64,000 bases of DNA from Vibrio sp. S9_S30 (GTDB lineage Bacteria > Pseudomonadota > Gammaproteobacteria > Enterobacterales > Vibrionaceae), in NCBI RefSeq assembly GCF_014694455.1, contig NZ_JAAUWT010000012.1:1-64000 (forward strand), in the 5' to 3' direction. Below the pieces are notes generated by a model. It was given only the letters and a program-made list of their open reading frames with translations. It did no database searches and was not told the origin of the DNA. Both the position numbers and the translations under genes were made by a program. Of the stretch, positions 16,916 to 26,108 are shown in pieces. Within the stretch, counting starts at the first letter, position 1; every line of letters begins with the position of its first letter.

Positions 16916-17773
16916 TTATTTGAATTTAGCGACCATGTCTTTAATGCCCGGAATGGTGTCTATTTGATATTCATGGTTGGGATCAAAAAACTGCACCAGC
17001 GATTTGTGGGTTTCGCCTACGATGATGGTGAAGTAGTACATTTCATACCCCGGCGCGGCAACACTAGGGTGATAGCCCTTATCTATCGCGATAACGCTAC
17101 CCGTTTTAACGTGATAAACCGGTCCTTGATCGTCGTGATGTTCGTACAGAAATTGTGCGCCAAAGCCATGATCTGGGTTGAAGCGGAATTGGTAAACTTC
17201 TTCATACCGGCTTTCGGATGGCAGCCTATCTTCATCGTGTTTATGTGGCGGAAACCCTGACCAGCCTCCAGCACCAACGGTGAAGAGCTCACTCACTAAT
17301 AATCGACCACGATGTTTGGCGTTCTTTTGCCCCAAAATGTGCTTAATTTTTCGGTGCGTTTTCGTGTCGTCACTTCCATACTGCACTTTGTCGACGTCAT
17401 CGGGCGTGACAGCGAAAGGCGCGAGATCAGGGCGATCTTCATCCCCGTAATACCCACCGGCAATCAACACATCGGCAGATTCCGTAATGCAAGTGATGGT
17501 GGCTTTTGCACCAACGGGCACATAAACGGCGGAAGGGTCGCCTTCCCACACCGAATGTCGCTTTCCTATGCTTAGAAACGATGCCTCGTTTACTGAGATA
17601 TCGCAGGTTCCTCCTGCTAACACCACCGCACTTTCGTAGTTCTCTAGGCTGTATTGGTAAGACTCACCCTGCTTCAACGAGACAGGATTGAAATAACATA
17701 AGGGTGTTGTGTCATCATCAATATCAATAATGGGTGCGTTTTTGTTATCAAACGGTGGAATATGTTTACCCAC
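16916..17773 (-). CDS. second IolB-like isomerase
   Basis: 285 residues of the IolB bicupin fold: GGWSGFPPHKHDEDRLPSES holds the metal ligands, followed by YEEVYQFRFNPDHGF and AIDKGYHPSVAAPGYEMYYF. Likely 5-deoxy-glucuronate isomerase or an isomerase of a related deoxyuronate. It differs markedly from the iolB at 11189-12013, so it is not a recent duplicate. The GTG at 17771-17773 with AGGAG seven bases upstream is the best start and overlaps the end of the PfkB kinase gene by eight bases, suggesting coupled translation. A longer upstream reading is an artefact of that overlap. Confidence 0.88.
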   Translation of the reverse strand: MGKHIPPFDNKNAPIIDIDDDTTPLCYFNPVSLKQGESYQYSLENYESAVVLAGGTCDISVNEASFLSIGKRHSVWEGDPSAVYVPVGAKATITCITESADVLIAGGYYGDEDRPDLAPFAVTPDDVDKVQYGSDDTKTHRKIKHILGQKNAKHRGRLLVSELFTVGAGGWSGFPPHKHDEDRLPSESRYEEVYQFRFNPDHGFGAQFLYEHHDDQGPVYHVKTGSVIAIDKGYHPSVAAPGYEMYYFTIIVGETHKSLVQFFDPNHEYQIDTIPGIKDMVAKFK

Positions 17774-18857
17774 AATACGACTCCTTGTTGGTTTGCAGTG
17801 AAAACTGAGGGGAAAAAAGATGGTTTTGTGATTGCATGAATGTAAGCAAATCGGGTAGCGTCGACATGGCATCGGAGCAGGTATTTCCGCTCACATTAAT
17901 GGCGGCGTTTGCACTGCCCATCGCGACGCAGTCTATTAGGGGTTGCCCTTTCAATAAGCCAAAGATCAGTGCCCCCGCAAACGCATCCCCAGCGCCATAC
18001 GGTTTCTTTGCAACGACGTTAAATATGCCTTGGGTCGAACTGACCAAATTCTGGTTGCCATCTGTACCAAAGAGTTTGCATCCATGTTCGCCTGCTTTCG
18101 CCACCACCAATTCCGTTTGCTTGCATAAAAGCTGGGTAGCAATGCGTGCCATCTCTTCGCTGTCTTTGTGATGAAGACCATGACCTTGCATGACTTGAAA
18201 TTCTTCTTCATTCCCGATGACGATGTCACTTATTGCGGCGGCTTTTTGGTAACAATCGGCTGCTTCCTCTGCGTTTTGCCACGAATAGGCTCGATAATCC
18301 AAATCAAGCACGACTTTGCAACCCTGTGTTTTCGCCGTTTCCATCGCTAGGTAGGTTGCTTCACGAGAAGGAGATTGGGACAACGCCGTGCCTGATACGA
18401 TCAACGTTCGAATGATGGCAAAATCAATGGTATTGATGTGGTCTGAATTCAGTGCAAGGTCCGCAGCCAAGTTCCGATAGATAACCACTTCAGGTTGAGG
18501 AGCAAACTCCGCTAACGCAAGGCTGGTTCGATATTCGCCCTGAACAGTGAACAAATACGTTGTGCCGACGCTGTGTGCATCCAGTGTGTTTTTAACGTAT
18601 CGCCCGACGCCATCTTCTGAAACACAACTTAACACCGACGCGTGTGCACCGAGTTTCGACAGTGCACAGGCAATGTTAGCAGGGGAGCCGCCTACGGCTT
18701 TATGGAATGTGGAGGTTGTAGCAATCGTTGCCCCAAAGTCATTGGAATAGAGATCCATTCCAGCTCGGCCAAGGCATAGCGCGTCGATGGGGCGATCACA
18801 ATGATCACCCCAACCACGTAACCGTATGTCAGTTTGGGTGTGGGCATTATTTGTCAT
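17766..18857 (-). CDS. PfkB-family kinase, IolC-like
   Basis: 363 residues of the ribokinase family: LGRAGMDLYSNDFG at the start, GGSPANIACALSKLGAHASVLSCVSEDGVGRY, and the ATP/catalytic motif KPYGAGDAFAGALIFG. The start resembles IolC, which phosphorylates 2-deoxy-5-keto-gluconate. Unlike the gene at 29354-31297 it has no DUF2090 domain and sits beside a class II aldolase. It overlaps the preceding Gfo/Idh gene by 11 bases and the following iolB-like gene by 8, indicating one tightly coupled operon. Confidence 0.88.
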   Translation of the reverse strand: MTNNAHTQTDIRLRGWGDHCDRPIDALCLGRAGMDLYSNDFGATIATTSTFHKAVGGSPANIACALSKLGAHASVLSCVSEDGVGRYVKNTLDAHSVGTTYLFTVQGEYRTSLALAEFAPQPEVVIYRNLAADLALNSDHINTIDFAIIRTLIVSGTALSQSPSREATYLAMETAKTQGCKVVLDLDYRAYSWQNAEEAADCYQKAAAISDIVIGNEEEFQVMQGHGLHHKDSEEMARIATQLLCKQTELVVAKAGEHGCKLFGTDGNQNLVSSTQGIFNVVAKKPYGAGDAFAGALIFGLLKGQPLIDCVAMGSANAAINVSGNTCSDAMSTLPDLLTFMQSQNHLFSPQFSLQTNKESYCG

Positions 18858-20028
18858 GACACGTTACCCATACCGCGCCTTTATTGGCAGACTCCACACA
18901 GGACTCGACAAACTTGACACCACTGATCCCAGCATCAATATCTGGGTACCAATGAGTAGAAAGAAAGTCGGTGTCCTCTCGTTCGAAAGCGTCTATGGCT
19001 AAGGCGTAGCGATGGTACAGATTCGCCCAAGATTCAAAGAAGCCTTCACCATGGCCGCCCCCAATGCGTGAACTGTTAACGCCAGCGGCGTCGTTGTAAA
19101 GGTAGGGCATTCCGCGCTCCATGACTTGCGCAGGTTGCCCTTGAATCTCATACCGTAGCTGGTTTGGGTATTCATCCCACCATTCTATGCTGGCCTTTTC
19201 ACCGACAATTCGTATTTTTTGCTGATGCATGGAGCCTGCGTTGATCGCACTTGCCCACATAGTGCCTGTCGCGCCATTATCGAAATGCATGATGACATGC
19301 GCGTTATCCTCAAGTGGCGCCCGTGATTCAATGAACGACTGACGGCTGCACAAAAGAGACGTTACCTTCAACCCCGTTATCAGCTCCGCCAAGTAAAAAA
19401 CATGTGTGCCGCAGTCTCCAATAATGAAACTGGGCCCAGACACTTCGGGGTTCATACGCCATTTTGCCCCAGGGGCGTGTTTTTCCACTTCGACGTTGTG
19501 ATAGCCATGGGCAAACTGCATTTGGATAACGCGAACGGCACCGATATCTCCTCTTTGCACCATTTCCCTTGCTTGCTGAACCATGACATGACCTGTGTAG
19601 CCGTACATAACAGCCAACATACGGTTCTTTTGGTGAGCGATAGATTTGAGTTCTTGCGCTTCACTGGCATGAAAAGTCACGGGTTTTTCACATATCACGT
19701 GCAACCCAGCTTCCAATGCCGCTTTTGCGATTTCATAGTGTGTCGCATTGGGTGTTGCGATGGAGACGGCTTGAATGCCATCTTTTCTTTGGGCTTCTTG
19801 CTCAAACATCACTCTGTAGTTGGCGTAGCATCGGTCTTTCTCTAAGCCAAGATTGCGACCAAAGTCAATGCAACGCTGGTGGTCGATATCCAAAGCCCCA
19901 GCGACAAATTGAAACAGACGATCTCTCGCTGCGGCTGCGCGATGTGAGTAGCCAATTTCACTGCCTTTCCCACCTCCGATGAGCCCCCAACGAATAGGTG
20001 CATCAAAGTGTTTTTCCTCATTAAACAT
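18847..20028 (-). CDS. Gfo/Idh/MocA oxidoreductase (second set, proximal)
   Basis: 393 residues. GLIGGGKGSEIGYSHR Rossmann loop, VICEKPVTFHASEA with the catalytic Lys, MYGYTGHVMVQQAREM, then GPSFIIGDCGTHVFYLAEL in the substrate domain. Same subfamily as the gene at 14895-16058. An operon with two such genes suggests oxidation at one ring position and reduction at another, as in interconversion of inositol isomers, or oxidation-assisted removal of a substituent; this is inference. The AGGAG lies across the iolD stop, 7 bases before the ATG. Confidence 0.87.
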   Translation of the reverse strand: MFNEEKHFDAPIRWGLIGGGKGSEIGYSHRAAAARDRLFQFVAGALDIDHQRCIDFGRNLGLEKDRCYANYRVMFEQEAQRKDGIQAVSIATPNATHYEIAKAALEAGLHVICEKPVTFHASEAQELKSIAHQKNRMLAVMYGYTGHVMVQQAREMVQRGDIGAVRVIQMQFAHGYHNVEVEKHAPGAKWRMNPEVSGPSFIIGDCGTHVFYLAELITGLKVTSLLCSRQSFIESRAPLEDNAHVIMHFDNGATGTMWASAINAGSMHQQKIRIVGEKASIEWWDEYPNQLRYEIQGQPAQVMERGMPYLYNDAAGVNSSRIGGGHGEGFFESWANLYHRYALAIDAFEREDTDFLSTHWYPDIDAGISGVKFVESCVESANKGAVWVTCHDK

Positions 20029-20038
20029 CTGGCGACTC

Positions 20039-21895
20039 CTAAATGCCGCGACGTTGATGACGTCGACCTTTATCCCAAGTTGCTTTCGCTTTTATCACGT
20101 CTTCCCGATCCGTGACTTCAGGCAGCCCAACTTCCCACCACGCATCGACCGATGACCAAAGTGTTGGGTCAATATCAACCACAAGAACATAGGTTTGATT
20201 GGCTTCTTTTGCGCGGCTAAAAGCGGCTTCAAATCCGCCAAGGCTGTCGACTTTTTCTGCTATTGCCCCTAACCCTTGGGCATGTTTTACAAAATCCACT
20301 CTAGGAAGCGCGGCTTCTTCTCGGATCGACGTGCAGTCTTTCAGAAGATTGTTGAAGCTTTCGTTCCCTGTGTTGTTTTGAAGTTTGTTGATGACCGCAA
20401 ATCCACCGTTATCACAGACAATCACGATCATTTTGTGACCCGTTAATACGGAGCTGTAAATGTCCGAATTGAGCATTAGGTAAGATCCATCCCCCACCAG
20501 AACAATGGCGTCACTGTTATCCAACGCCATTTTTGCCCCCCAGCCAGCAGCCACTTCATACCCCATACAGGAGAAGCCAAATTCGATATCCAGCTGACCC
20601 GGTTGGCTCGCTTGCCAATTCATATTGAGTTCGGCAGGCAACCCCCCCGCTGCGGTAATGATTCTGTCGTTAGGAGAAGCCAAACGATTCACCTTGCCGA
20701 TAATCTGGGCATACGACGGCGTGTTCGTTTCAGTAGGCTGGGTGCGCTCAACAACAATATCCAACCATTTCTGTCTTTCTTGGTGAGCGAAAGCCGACCA
20801 TGATTGATCGACTTTCCAGTGAGTTAGCATTGGGCTGAGTTGTTCAAGTGCCGCTTTAGCGTCAGACTGAATGGGGCACGAGAGGTGCTTAATGACGTCG
20901 AAACGGCACGTGTTAATACTGACCAGTTTCATGTCATCCCCACGAAAAACCGTCCACGATCCTGTCGTGAAATCTTGCAAACGGGTGCCAATGGCTAACA
21001 CTAAATCGGCTTGTTCGGCAATGTTGTTCGCACTGTCAGAACCGGTGGAACCAATTGGCCCGCAATTTAGAGGGTGTGACGCGGGTAAAAGCGTTCGACC
21101 CGCGATGGTTTCAACCACAGGGATACCGTATTTTTCTGCAAACTCTTGAAGTTGAGGTTGGGCATCGCTGTAAAAAACGCCCCCTCCAGCCACAATGACG
21201 GGACGTTTGCTTTGTTGAATAAGTGTTGCGGCGGCTTCCAAATCCTCGAATTCCGGTTGAGGGCGTCGGATGCGGTGTACTTTCTTTTCAAAAAAGACCG
21301 ATGGGAAATCCCACGCATCTCCTTGCGTGTCTTGTGGCAGAGCCAAAAAGACAGGGCCACAGTCACCAGGATCCAGCAACGTCGCCACGGCTTGTGGTAA
21401 AGACGCCACCAATTGTGCGGGGCTGGTAATGCGATCCCAGTAACGGGTCACGGGTTTGAAGGCATCGTTTGCCGTGAGTGTTGGATTGTTGAAGTGCTCT
21501 GTTTGCTGCAACACCGGATCAGGCAAGCGTGAGTTAAAGGTGTCACCAGATAAAAGCAGTAGTGGAAGCCGATTGGTATGAGCCACACCGGCTGCGGTGA
21601 TCATATTGGTTGCTCCGGGACCAACGGAAGATGTTGCAATACCGATGCGTCGCCTCTTATTCGCTCGCGCATACGCAATCGCAGCGAGCGCCATCGATTG
21701 TTCGTTTTGTCCGCGCCAAGTCGGGAAGACACTTTGATTTTCTAATAACTGCTGCCCTAAACACGTTACGTTTCCGTGTCCAAAAATGGCAAATGCGCAT
21801 CCAAATAGGGTTTCTTCCTTGCCGTCAATGTCTATGTATTGAGCCGCTAAATAGCGCACCAGCGCTTGAGCTGTTGTGAGCTTTACCGTTGTCAT
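20039..21895 (-). CDS. iolD: trihydroxycyclohexane-1,2-dione hydrolase
   Basis: Thiamine-diphosphate enzyme opening the ring of 3D-(3,5/4)-trihydroxycyclohexane-1,2-dione to 5-deoxy-glucuronate. 618 residues, usual IolD length. The N-terminal TPP-binding part has FGHGNVTCLGQQL, the central domain VAGGGVFYSDA, and the C-terminal TPP/Mg motif GDGSYLMLNSDIYSS followed by CDNGGFAVINKLQ. First gene of a six-gene leftward operon. AAGGAG precedes the ATG. Promoter elements (TTGAAA, 18 bases, TATTAT at 21935-21964) overlap a LacI-type operator. Confidence 0.96.
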   Translation of the reverse strand: MTTVKLTTAQALVRYLAAQYIDIDGKEETLFGCAFAIFGHGNVTCLGQQLLENQSVFPTWRGQNEQSMALAAIAYARANKRRRIGIATSSVGPGATNMITAAGVAHTNRLPLLLLSGDTFNSRLPDPVLQQTEHFNNPTLTANDAFKPVTRYWDRITSPAQLVASLPQAVATLLDPGDCGPVFLALPQDTQGDAWDFPSVFFEKKVHRIRRPQPEFEDLEAAATLIQQSKRPVIVAGGGVFYSDAQPQLQEFAEKYGIPVVETIAGRTLLPASHPLNCGPIGSTGSDSANNIAEQADLVLAIGTRLQDFTTGSWTVFRGDDMKLVSINTCRFDVIKHLSCPIQSDAKAALEQLSPMLTHWKVDQSWSAFAHQERQKWLDIVVERTQPTETNTPSYAQIIGKVNRLASPNDRIITAAGGLPAELNMNWQASQPGQLDIEFGFSCMGYEVAAGWGAKMALDNSDAIVLVGDGSYLMLNSDIYSSVLTGHKMIVIVCDNGGFAVINKLQNNTGNESFNNLLKDCTSIREEAALPRVDFVKHAQGLGAIAEKVDSLGGFEAAFSRAKEANQTYVLVVDIDPTLWSSVDAWWEVGLPEVTDREDVIKAKATWDKGRRHQRRGI

Positions 21896-21934
21896 TTGTA
21901 CACTCCTTGTCTACTCACGATTTGAATGGATTAA

Positions 21935-21964
21935 ATAATAACCCTCCTCTGAAAATGTTTTCAA
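21935..21964 (-). promoter_or_regulatory. predicted iolD operon promoter
   Basis: On the minus strand TTGAAA (21959-21964), an 18-base spacer and TATTAT (21935-21940). The LacI-type palindrome at 21950-21963 covers the -35 hexamer, which suits repression. Confidence 0.55.
21950..21963. promoter_or_regulatory. LacI-type operator at iolD promoter
   Basis: TGAAAATGTTTTCA, the exact reverse complement of the site at 26450-26463 upstream of the LacI-family gene. The 6-base arms are perfect. Confidence 0.7.
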
Positions 21965-22065
21965 TGTGTTTGTTGATAATTTAATCATAATGAGATTGAA
22001 TTGGTCAAAAATGAGATCTAATCGCCAATTTATGATCATTTATTACTCATTGCGTGTTGACACAA

Positions 22066-22079
22066 TGAAAACATTTCCA
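22066..22079. promoter_or_regulatory. LacI-type operator at iolE-like promoter
   Basis: TGAAAACATTTCCA, 13 of 14 identical to the site before the LacI gene. It lies directly after TTGACA (22057-22062) in the position of a promoter spacer. Confidence 0.65.
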
Positions 22080-22132
22080 TTACCGTAGGTTGGATGTTAA
22101 TTAATTGTGAACTTTTCGTGGAGAGTGAAACC

Positions 22133-23023
22133 GTGGAATTGAAACTTGCAAATGCCCCGTGCTCATGGGGGATAGAATTTCCAGATAACCCTGATAATCC
22201 GTCATGGCAAACGGTTTTGAATGAGATCAGTTCATCGGGCTACAAAGCGACGGAACTTGGTCCTTTAGGCTACTTACCACAAGACAGGGATAGGCTAGGG
22301 AAAGAATTATCGAGTAGAGGGCTCGAATTGATTGCCGGTACGTTATTCGTCCATCTCCATAGAGTGGAAGATCGCCCAATAATTCTGGAAAAAACCAAAA
22401 CGGTTTGCCAAATATTGCAGGATCAAAACGCGAAATATTTGGTCATTATTGATCACGTTTCTTCCCCTCGGACTGACCAAGCAGGTCAAGTAGAAACCGC
22501 GACCCGCCTTTCCGACGAAAGCTGGCATCACATGATGAATACGTTGACAGAAGTTGGGCGAATTTGCACAGAGTTTGGCATTGTGCCTACCTTGCATGCT
22601 CATGCTGGCACCTTTATTGAGTATCGGGATGAGCTCGATCGGGCAATGAAAGACTTGCCACCAGAAATCATGTCGCTTTGCGTTGATACGGGTCACTGTG
22701 TCTACGCTGGAATGGACCCATGCGATGTGCTTGTTACCTATAAAGATCGGGTGAAATATCTGCATTTTAAAGACATAAATCCCGACGTTCACGAAATGTC
22801 TGTCGCTAATGGCGTCGATTTTTACAAAGCCATTGGCAACAATATTTTCTGCCCGTTAGGTGAAGGTTGTGTCGATTTTGACAAAGTGAAACAGACGCTC
22901 ATTGACATTGATTTCAAGGGATGGGTCACCGTTGAGCAAGATACGGATCCGAGTGTAAAGAGTGATGCCAGAACCGACGCGGAAAGAAGCCGAGTGTTCA
23001 TTGAACAAACCATTTTATCCTGA
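22133..23023 (+). CDS. iolE: inosose dehydratase/isomerase-like TIM-barrel protein
   Basis: 296 residues of the xylose-isomerase-like TIM-barrel family. It starts KLANAPCSWGIEFPDNPDNP, continues GYKATELGPLGYLP, and has metal-binding positions in IIDHVSSPR, LHAHAGTFIE, VDTGHCVYAG and YLHFKDINP. The position at the head of the ABC operon and divergent from iolD points to inosose dehydration (IolE) or inosose isomerisation (IolI/IolH-like). The N-terminus differs from classical IolE, so the symbol is tentative. A GTG at 22133 with GGAG upstream gives the family N-terminus; an ATG at 22094 is an alternative. Confidence 0.75.
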   Translation: MELKLANAPCSWGIEFPDNPDNPSWQTVLNEISSSGYKATELGPLGYLPQDRDRLGKELSSRGLELIAGTLFVHLHRVEDRPIILEKTKTVCQILQDQNAKYLVIIDHVSSPRTDQAGQVETATRLSDESWHHMMNTLTEVGRICTEFGIVPTLHAHAGTFIEYRDELDRAMKDLPPEIMSLCVDTGHCVYAGMDPCDVLVTYKDRVKYLHFKDINPDVHEMSVANGVDFYKAIGNNIFCPLGEGCVDFDKVKQTLIDIDFKGWVTVEQDTDPSVKSDARTDAERSRVFIEQTILS

Positions 23024-23084
23024 ACGCTCCTACGCTAGGTAAGCCGCACAACGGGTAAATGCGCGAAACAAAAAGTGGAGAATT

Positions 23085-24215
23085 ATGATGACAGGGAAAG
23101 TGTCTGTGGAAGCAACGTTAGCTGCTTCGAGCAATGATGAACGAGTTCGTAAGGTTTCGGTGCTAAAGCGACTGCTCTCGAGACCAGAATTAGGCTCGGT
23201 GTCTGGGACAATATTGGTGTTTTTGTTTTTTGCCATCGTGGCATGGGACTCAGGCATGTTTAATGCCGATGGCATTATGAACTGGACAACCGTATCGGCG
23301 CAGCTAGGGATTATCGCGGTTGGTGCTTGCTTGCTGATGATTGCGGGCGAGTTTGACTTATCCATTGGCTCAATGATTGGCTTTGCCGGAATGATGATAG
23401 CCATCCCCTCGGTTTATTGGGGATGGCCGGTATGGTTAGCCATTCTCTTTGCCTTCGTAGGTGCCATGGCGATTGGTTTTATCAATGGGTACATCGTTGT
23501 CAAAACCGGATTGCCTTCTTTTATTGTTTCGTTGGCTTTCCTCTTTATTTTGCGTGGCTTAACCATTGCACTGTCCATCATGCTGACCAATAAAACCATT
23601 CTTTCGGGCGTTTCTGAAGTGGCGGAAGGCGATATTCTCGCCGCCGCCTTCGGGGGAGAGATCGGCATGGGGTTTTTCCAATGGCTCGCGAATGTTGGTT
23701 GGCTTGAAACTTATAGCGATGGATCACCTATTGTGAGTGGCATACCAATGGTTGTGATCTGGTGGTTCATCATTACCGCGGTGTGTTCGTTCGTGTTGTT
23801 GAGAACCAAGTTTGGCAACTGGATCTTTGCCGCGGGTGGTGATGCCAATGCGGCAAAAAATGTGGGTGTCCCGACCGAGAAAGTGAAGATTTCGCTGTTT
23901 ATGTTTACTGCGTTCTGCGCAACGGTTTTTGCAGCGTGTCAGGTGTTGGAGTTCGGCTCAGCCGCGGCCGACCGTGGGCTGTTAAAAGAATTCGAAGCCA
24001 TTATAGCGGCCGTAATCGGTGGTGCCTTGCTCACTGGGGGATATGGTTCGGTGATTGGCGCGTTCTTTGGTGCACTGATATTTGGTGTGGTGCAAATGGG
24101 GATCTTTTTCACTGGTGTGGATTCTGATTGGTTTCGAGTATTCCTAGGTGTGATGCTATTGATTGCCGTTCTTTTCAATAACTTTATTCGCAAGAAAGTC
24201 ACCAGCGCGCGTTAA
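23085..24215 (+). CDS. sugar/inositol ABC transporter permease
   Basis: 376 residues of the BPD_transp_2 (RbsC-like) family with about ten hydrophobic helices. It has a hydrophilic N-terminal tail of some 40 residues and the motif GACLLMIAGEFDLSIGSMIGF typical of ribose/inositol permeases. Forms the inner-membrane channel with the ATPase and binding protein encoded just downstream. Two adjacent ATGs (23085, 23088) follow GGAG. Likely imports myo-inositol or a related cyclitol, judged from its operon. Confidence 0.9.
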   Translation: MMTGKVSVEATLAASSNDERVRKVSVLKRLLSRPELGSVSGTILVFLFFAIVAWDSGMFNADGIMNWTTVSAQLGIIAVGACLLMIAGEFDLSIGSMIGFAGMMIAIPSVYWGWPVWLAILFAFVGAMAIGFINGYIVVKTGLPSFIVSLAFLFILRGLTIALSIMLTNKTILSGVSEVAEGDILAAAFGGEIGMGFFQWLANVGWLETYSDGSPIVSGIPMVVIWWFIITAVCSFVLLRTKFGNWIFAAGGDANAAKNVGVPTEKVKISLFMFTAFCATVFAACQVLEFGSAAADRGLLKEFEAIIAAVIGGALLTGGYGSVIGAFFGALIFGVVQMGIFFTGVDSDWFRVFLGVMLLIAVLFNNFIRKKVTSAR

Positions 24216-24236
24216 TACGTTTTCAAGGAGCAATTT

Positions 24237-25043
24237 ATGAATAGGTACATTCTCGAACTTAAAAACGTCAGTCGCTACTTTGGATCGGTGATTGCATTAA
24301 AAGATATTGATATGAAAGTGAAAATGGGCGAAGTCCACTGTCTTTTAGGCGATAACGGAGCAGGCAAATCGACCCTAATCAAAACGTTGGCAGGTGTGCA
24401 CAAACCGTCAGAAGGTGAGTTCTTGATGAACGGTTCGCCAGTGCTATTTGACTCACCGCGTGATGCGCTGGATGCGGGCATCGCCACCGTATACCAAGAT
24501 TTGGCGTTGGTGCCTTTGATGAGTGTGACTCGAAACTTTTTTATGGGCCGAGAACTGACTAAGAAATGGGGTCCGTTTGACATATTTGACATCAAGCGAG
24601 CAAATGAAATCGCCCGCGAAGGTTTGGCTGATATGGGGATAGACGTACGAGATCCCGAGCACCCGATTGGTACGATGTCGGGCGGTGAAAGACAATGTTT
24701 GGCCATTGCTCGCGCGATTCACTTCGGTGCAAAAGTATTGATTCTGGATGAACCAACGGCGGCATTGGGCGTTAAACAATCTGCAAATGTGCTTAAAGTC
24801 GTCGCAAGAGCGCGAGGGAAGGGGTTAGCCGTGATACTAATCACACATAACGTTCACCATGCTTACCCCGTGGCGGATCGATTTACCCTGCTGAATCGAG
24901 GAAAAAGTTTAGGTTCATGGAAAAAAGATGACGTTTCTCGTGAGGAGATTCTGGAAATGATGTCAGGTGGCGAAGAGTTAGAAACGTTGGAGGCGGAATT
25001 GGCCGAATTTGCACGAGCAGATGCCGTGTCGAGTGTGGGCTAG
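24237..25043 (+). CDS. sugar/inositol ABC transporter ATP-binding protein
   Basis: 268 residues with a single nucleotide-binding domain: Walker [11 protein letters not shown], signature [14 protein letters not shown], Walker [13 protein letters not shown], and the switch His in LITHNVHH. Many ribose-type ATPases, including IatA, have two domains (about 500 residues); this one is the shorter FrcA-like form and presumably dimerises. AAGGAG precedes the ATG, 21 bases after the permease stop. Confidence 0.92.
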   Translation: MNRYILELKNVSRYFGSVIALKDIDMKVKMGEVHCLLGDNGAGKSTLIKTLAGVHKPSEGEFLMNGSPVLFDSPRDALDAGIATVYQDLALVPLMSVTRNFFMGRELTKKWGPFDIFDIKRANEIAREGLADMGIDVRDPEHPIGTMSGGERQCLAIARAIHFGAKVLILDEPTAALGVKQSANVLKVVARARGKGLAVILITHNVHHAYPVADRFTLLNRGKSLGSWKKDDVSREEILEMMSGGEELETLEAELAEFARADAVSSVG

Positions 25044-25127
25044 GCAGCACATTCTGCCGCCAAGAAAACAGTAGAAGTGAAAAACTGGATGACTTTCACT
25101 TCATTCACAACATAGGGAGATATCCGG

Positions 25128-26108
25128 ATGAACAACCTATTGAGCAATAGCCTATTGAGCAATATCGCGAAAAAGGCATCTGTATTGGCGTTAGCCATTT
25201 GCGGAAGTGCGCTAGCATTTATGCCTTCAACTGCTTCAGCGGAAGAGCGTTTTGTTTTAGTTAGCCACGCCCCTGATTCTGATTCGTGGTGGAACACGAT
25301 TAAGACCGCCATCAAAGATGCGGGGGAAAACATGGGGGTGTCGGTTGAATATCGCAACCCGCCAACTGGCGATTTGGCCGACATGGCCCGAATCATTGAG
25401 CAAGCAGTAGCGTCAAACCCACAAGGGATCATTACCACACTTGCCGACTACGATGTACTAAAAGGTCCATTAGAGAAAGCAAAGAAAAAGGGCATCCCAG
25501 TGGTCACGATTAACTCTGGTACAAAAGAGCAAAGTGAAAGTGTGGGAGCCCTTTTGCATGTTGGTCAACCAGAATACGATGCAGGGTTTGGAGCGGGTAA
25601 GCGTGCGAAAGCCGATGGCATTACATCGTTCCTATGTGTTAACCACTACATCACTAACCCAGCTTCTGTTGAGCGTTGCCAAGGTTTTGCCGATGCGCTG
25701 GGTGTCGATTTGAATGGGAAAATGATTGATTCTGGGCAGGATCCAACGGGTATTGAGAAGAAAGTACTAGCGTATATGCGCAAAAGCCCAAATACAGAAG
25801 CTATCCTGACTTTGGGACCCACATCGGCACACCCAACGCTTCGTGCGTTAGAGAAAAACCGCCAGTTGGGCAAAGTCTACTTCGGGACTTTCGATTTAAG
25901 CAACGAAATTGCCCAAGGGATTAAAGAGGGCAATATTAAATGGGCAATCGATCAGCAACCCTATCTTCAAGGTTATTTACCTGTGATGGTATTGACCCTA
26001 TTTAATCGCTATGGTGTTTTACCTTCAAATCACATCAACTCAGGACCAGGTTTCGTCACCAAAGATAACTTGGCGCTTGTTGAAAAATTGGCGGGTGAAT
26101 ACCGATAA
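25128..26108 (+). CDS. periplasmic sugar/inositol-binding protein
   Basis: 326 residues of the periplasmic-binding-protein type 1 (RbsB-like) family. A signal peptide ends at about STASA (residues 34-38). The mature part has VLVSHAPDSDSWWNTIKTAIKDAG-like ligand-binding residues and VTINSGT in the hinge. It delivers substrate to the permease encoded upstream. The N-terminus LLSNSLLSN is encoded by an in-frame 15-bp tandem duplication (25136-25165). GGGAG precedes the ATG. Last gene of the iolE-transport operon. Confidence 0.9.
   Translation: MNNLLSNSLLSNIAKKASVLALAICGSALAFMPSTASAEERFVLVSHAPDSDSWWNTIKTAIKDAGENMGVSVEYRNPPTGDLADMARIIEQAVASNPQGIITTLADYDVLKGPLEKAKKKGIPVVTINSGTKEQSESVGALLHVGQPEYDAGFGAGKRAKADGITSFLCVNHYITNPASVERCQGFADALGVDLNGKMIDSGQDPTGIEKKVLAYMRKSPNTEAILTLGPTSAHPTLRALEKNRQLGKVYFGTFDLSNEIAQGIKEGNIKWAIDQQPYLQGYLPVMVLTLFNRYGVLPSNHINSGPGFVTKDNLALVEKLAGEYR
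25136..25165 (+). repeat. 15-bp in-frame tandem duplication in a signal peptide
   Basis: CCTATTGAGCAATAG followed by CCTATTGAGCAATAT, coding for the repeated LLSN in the n-region of the binding-protein signal sequence. It keeps the reading frame. Confidence 0.85.
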
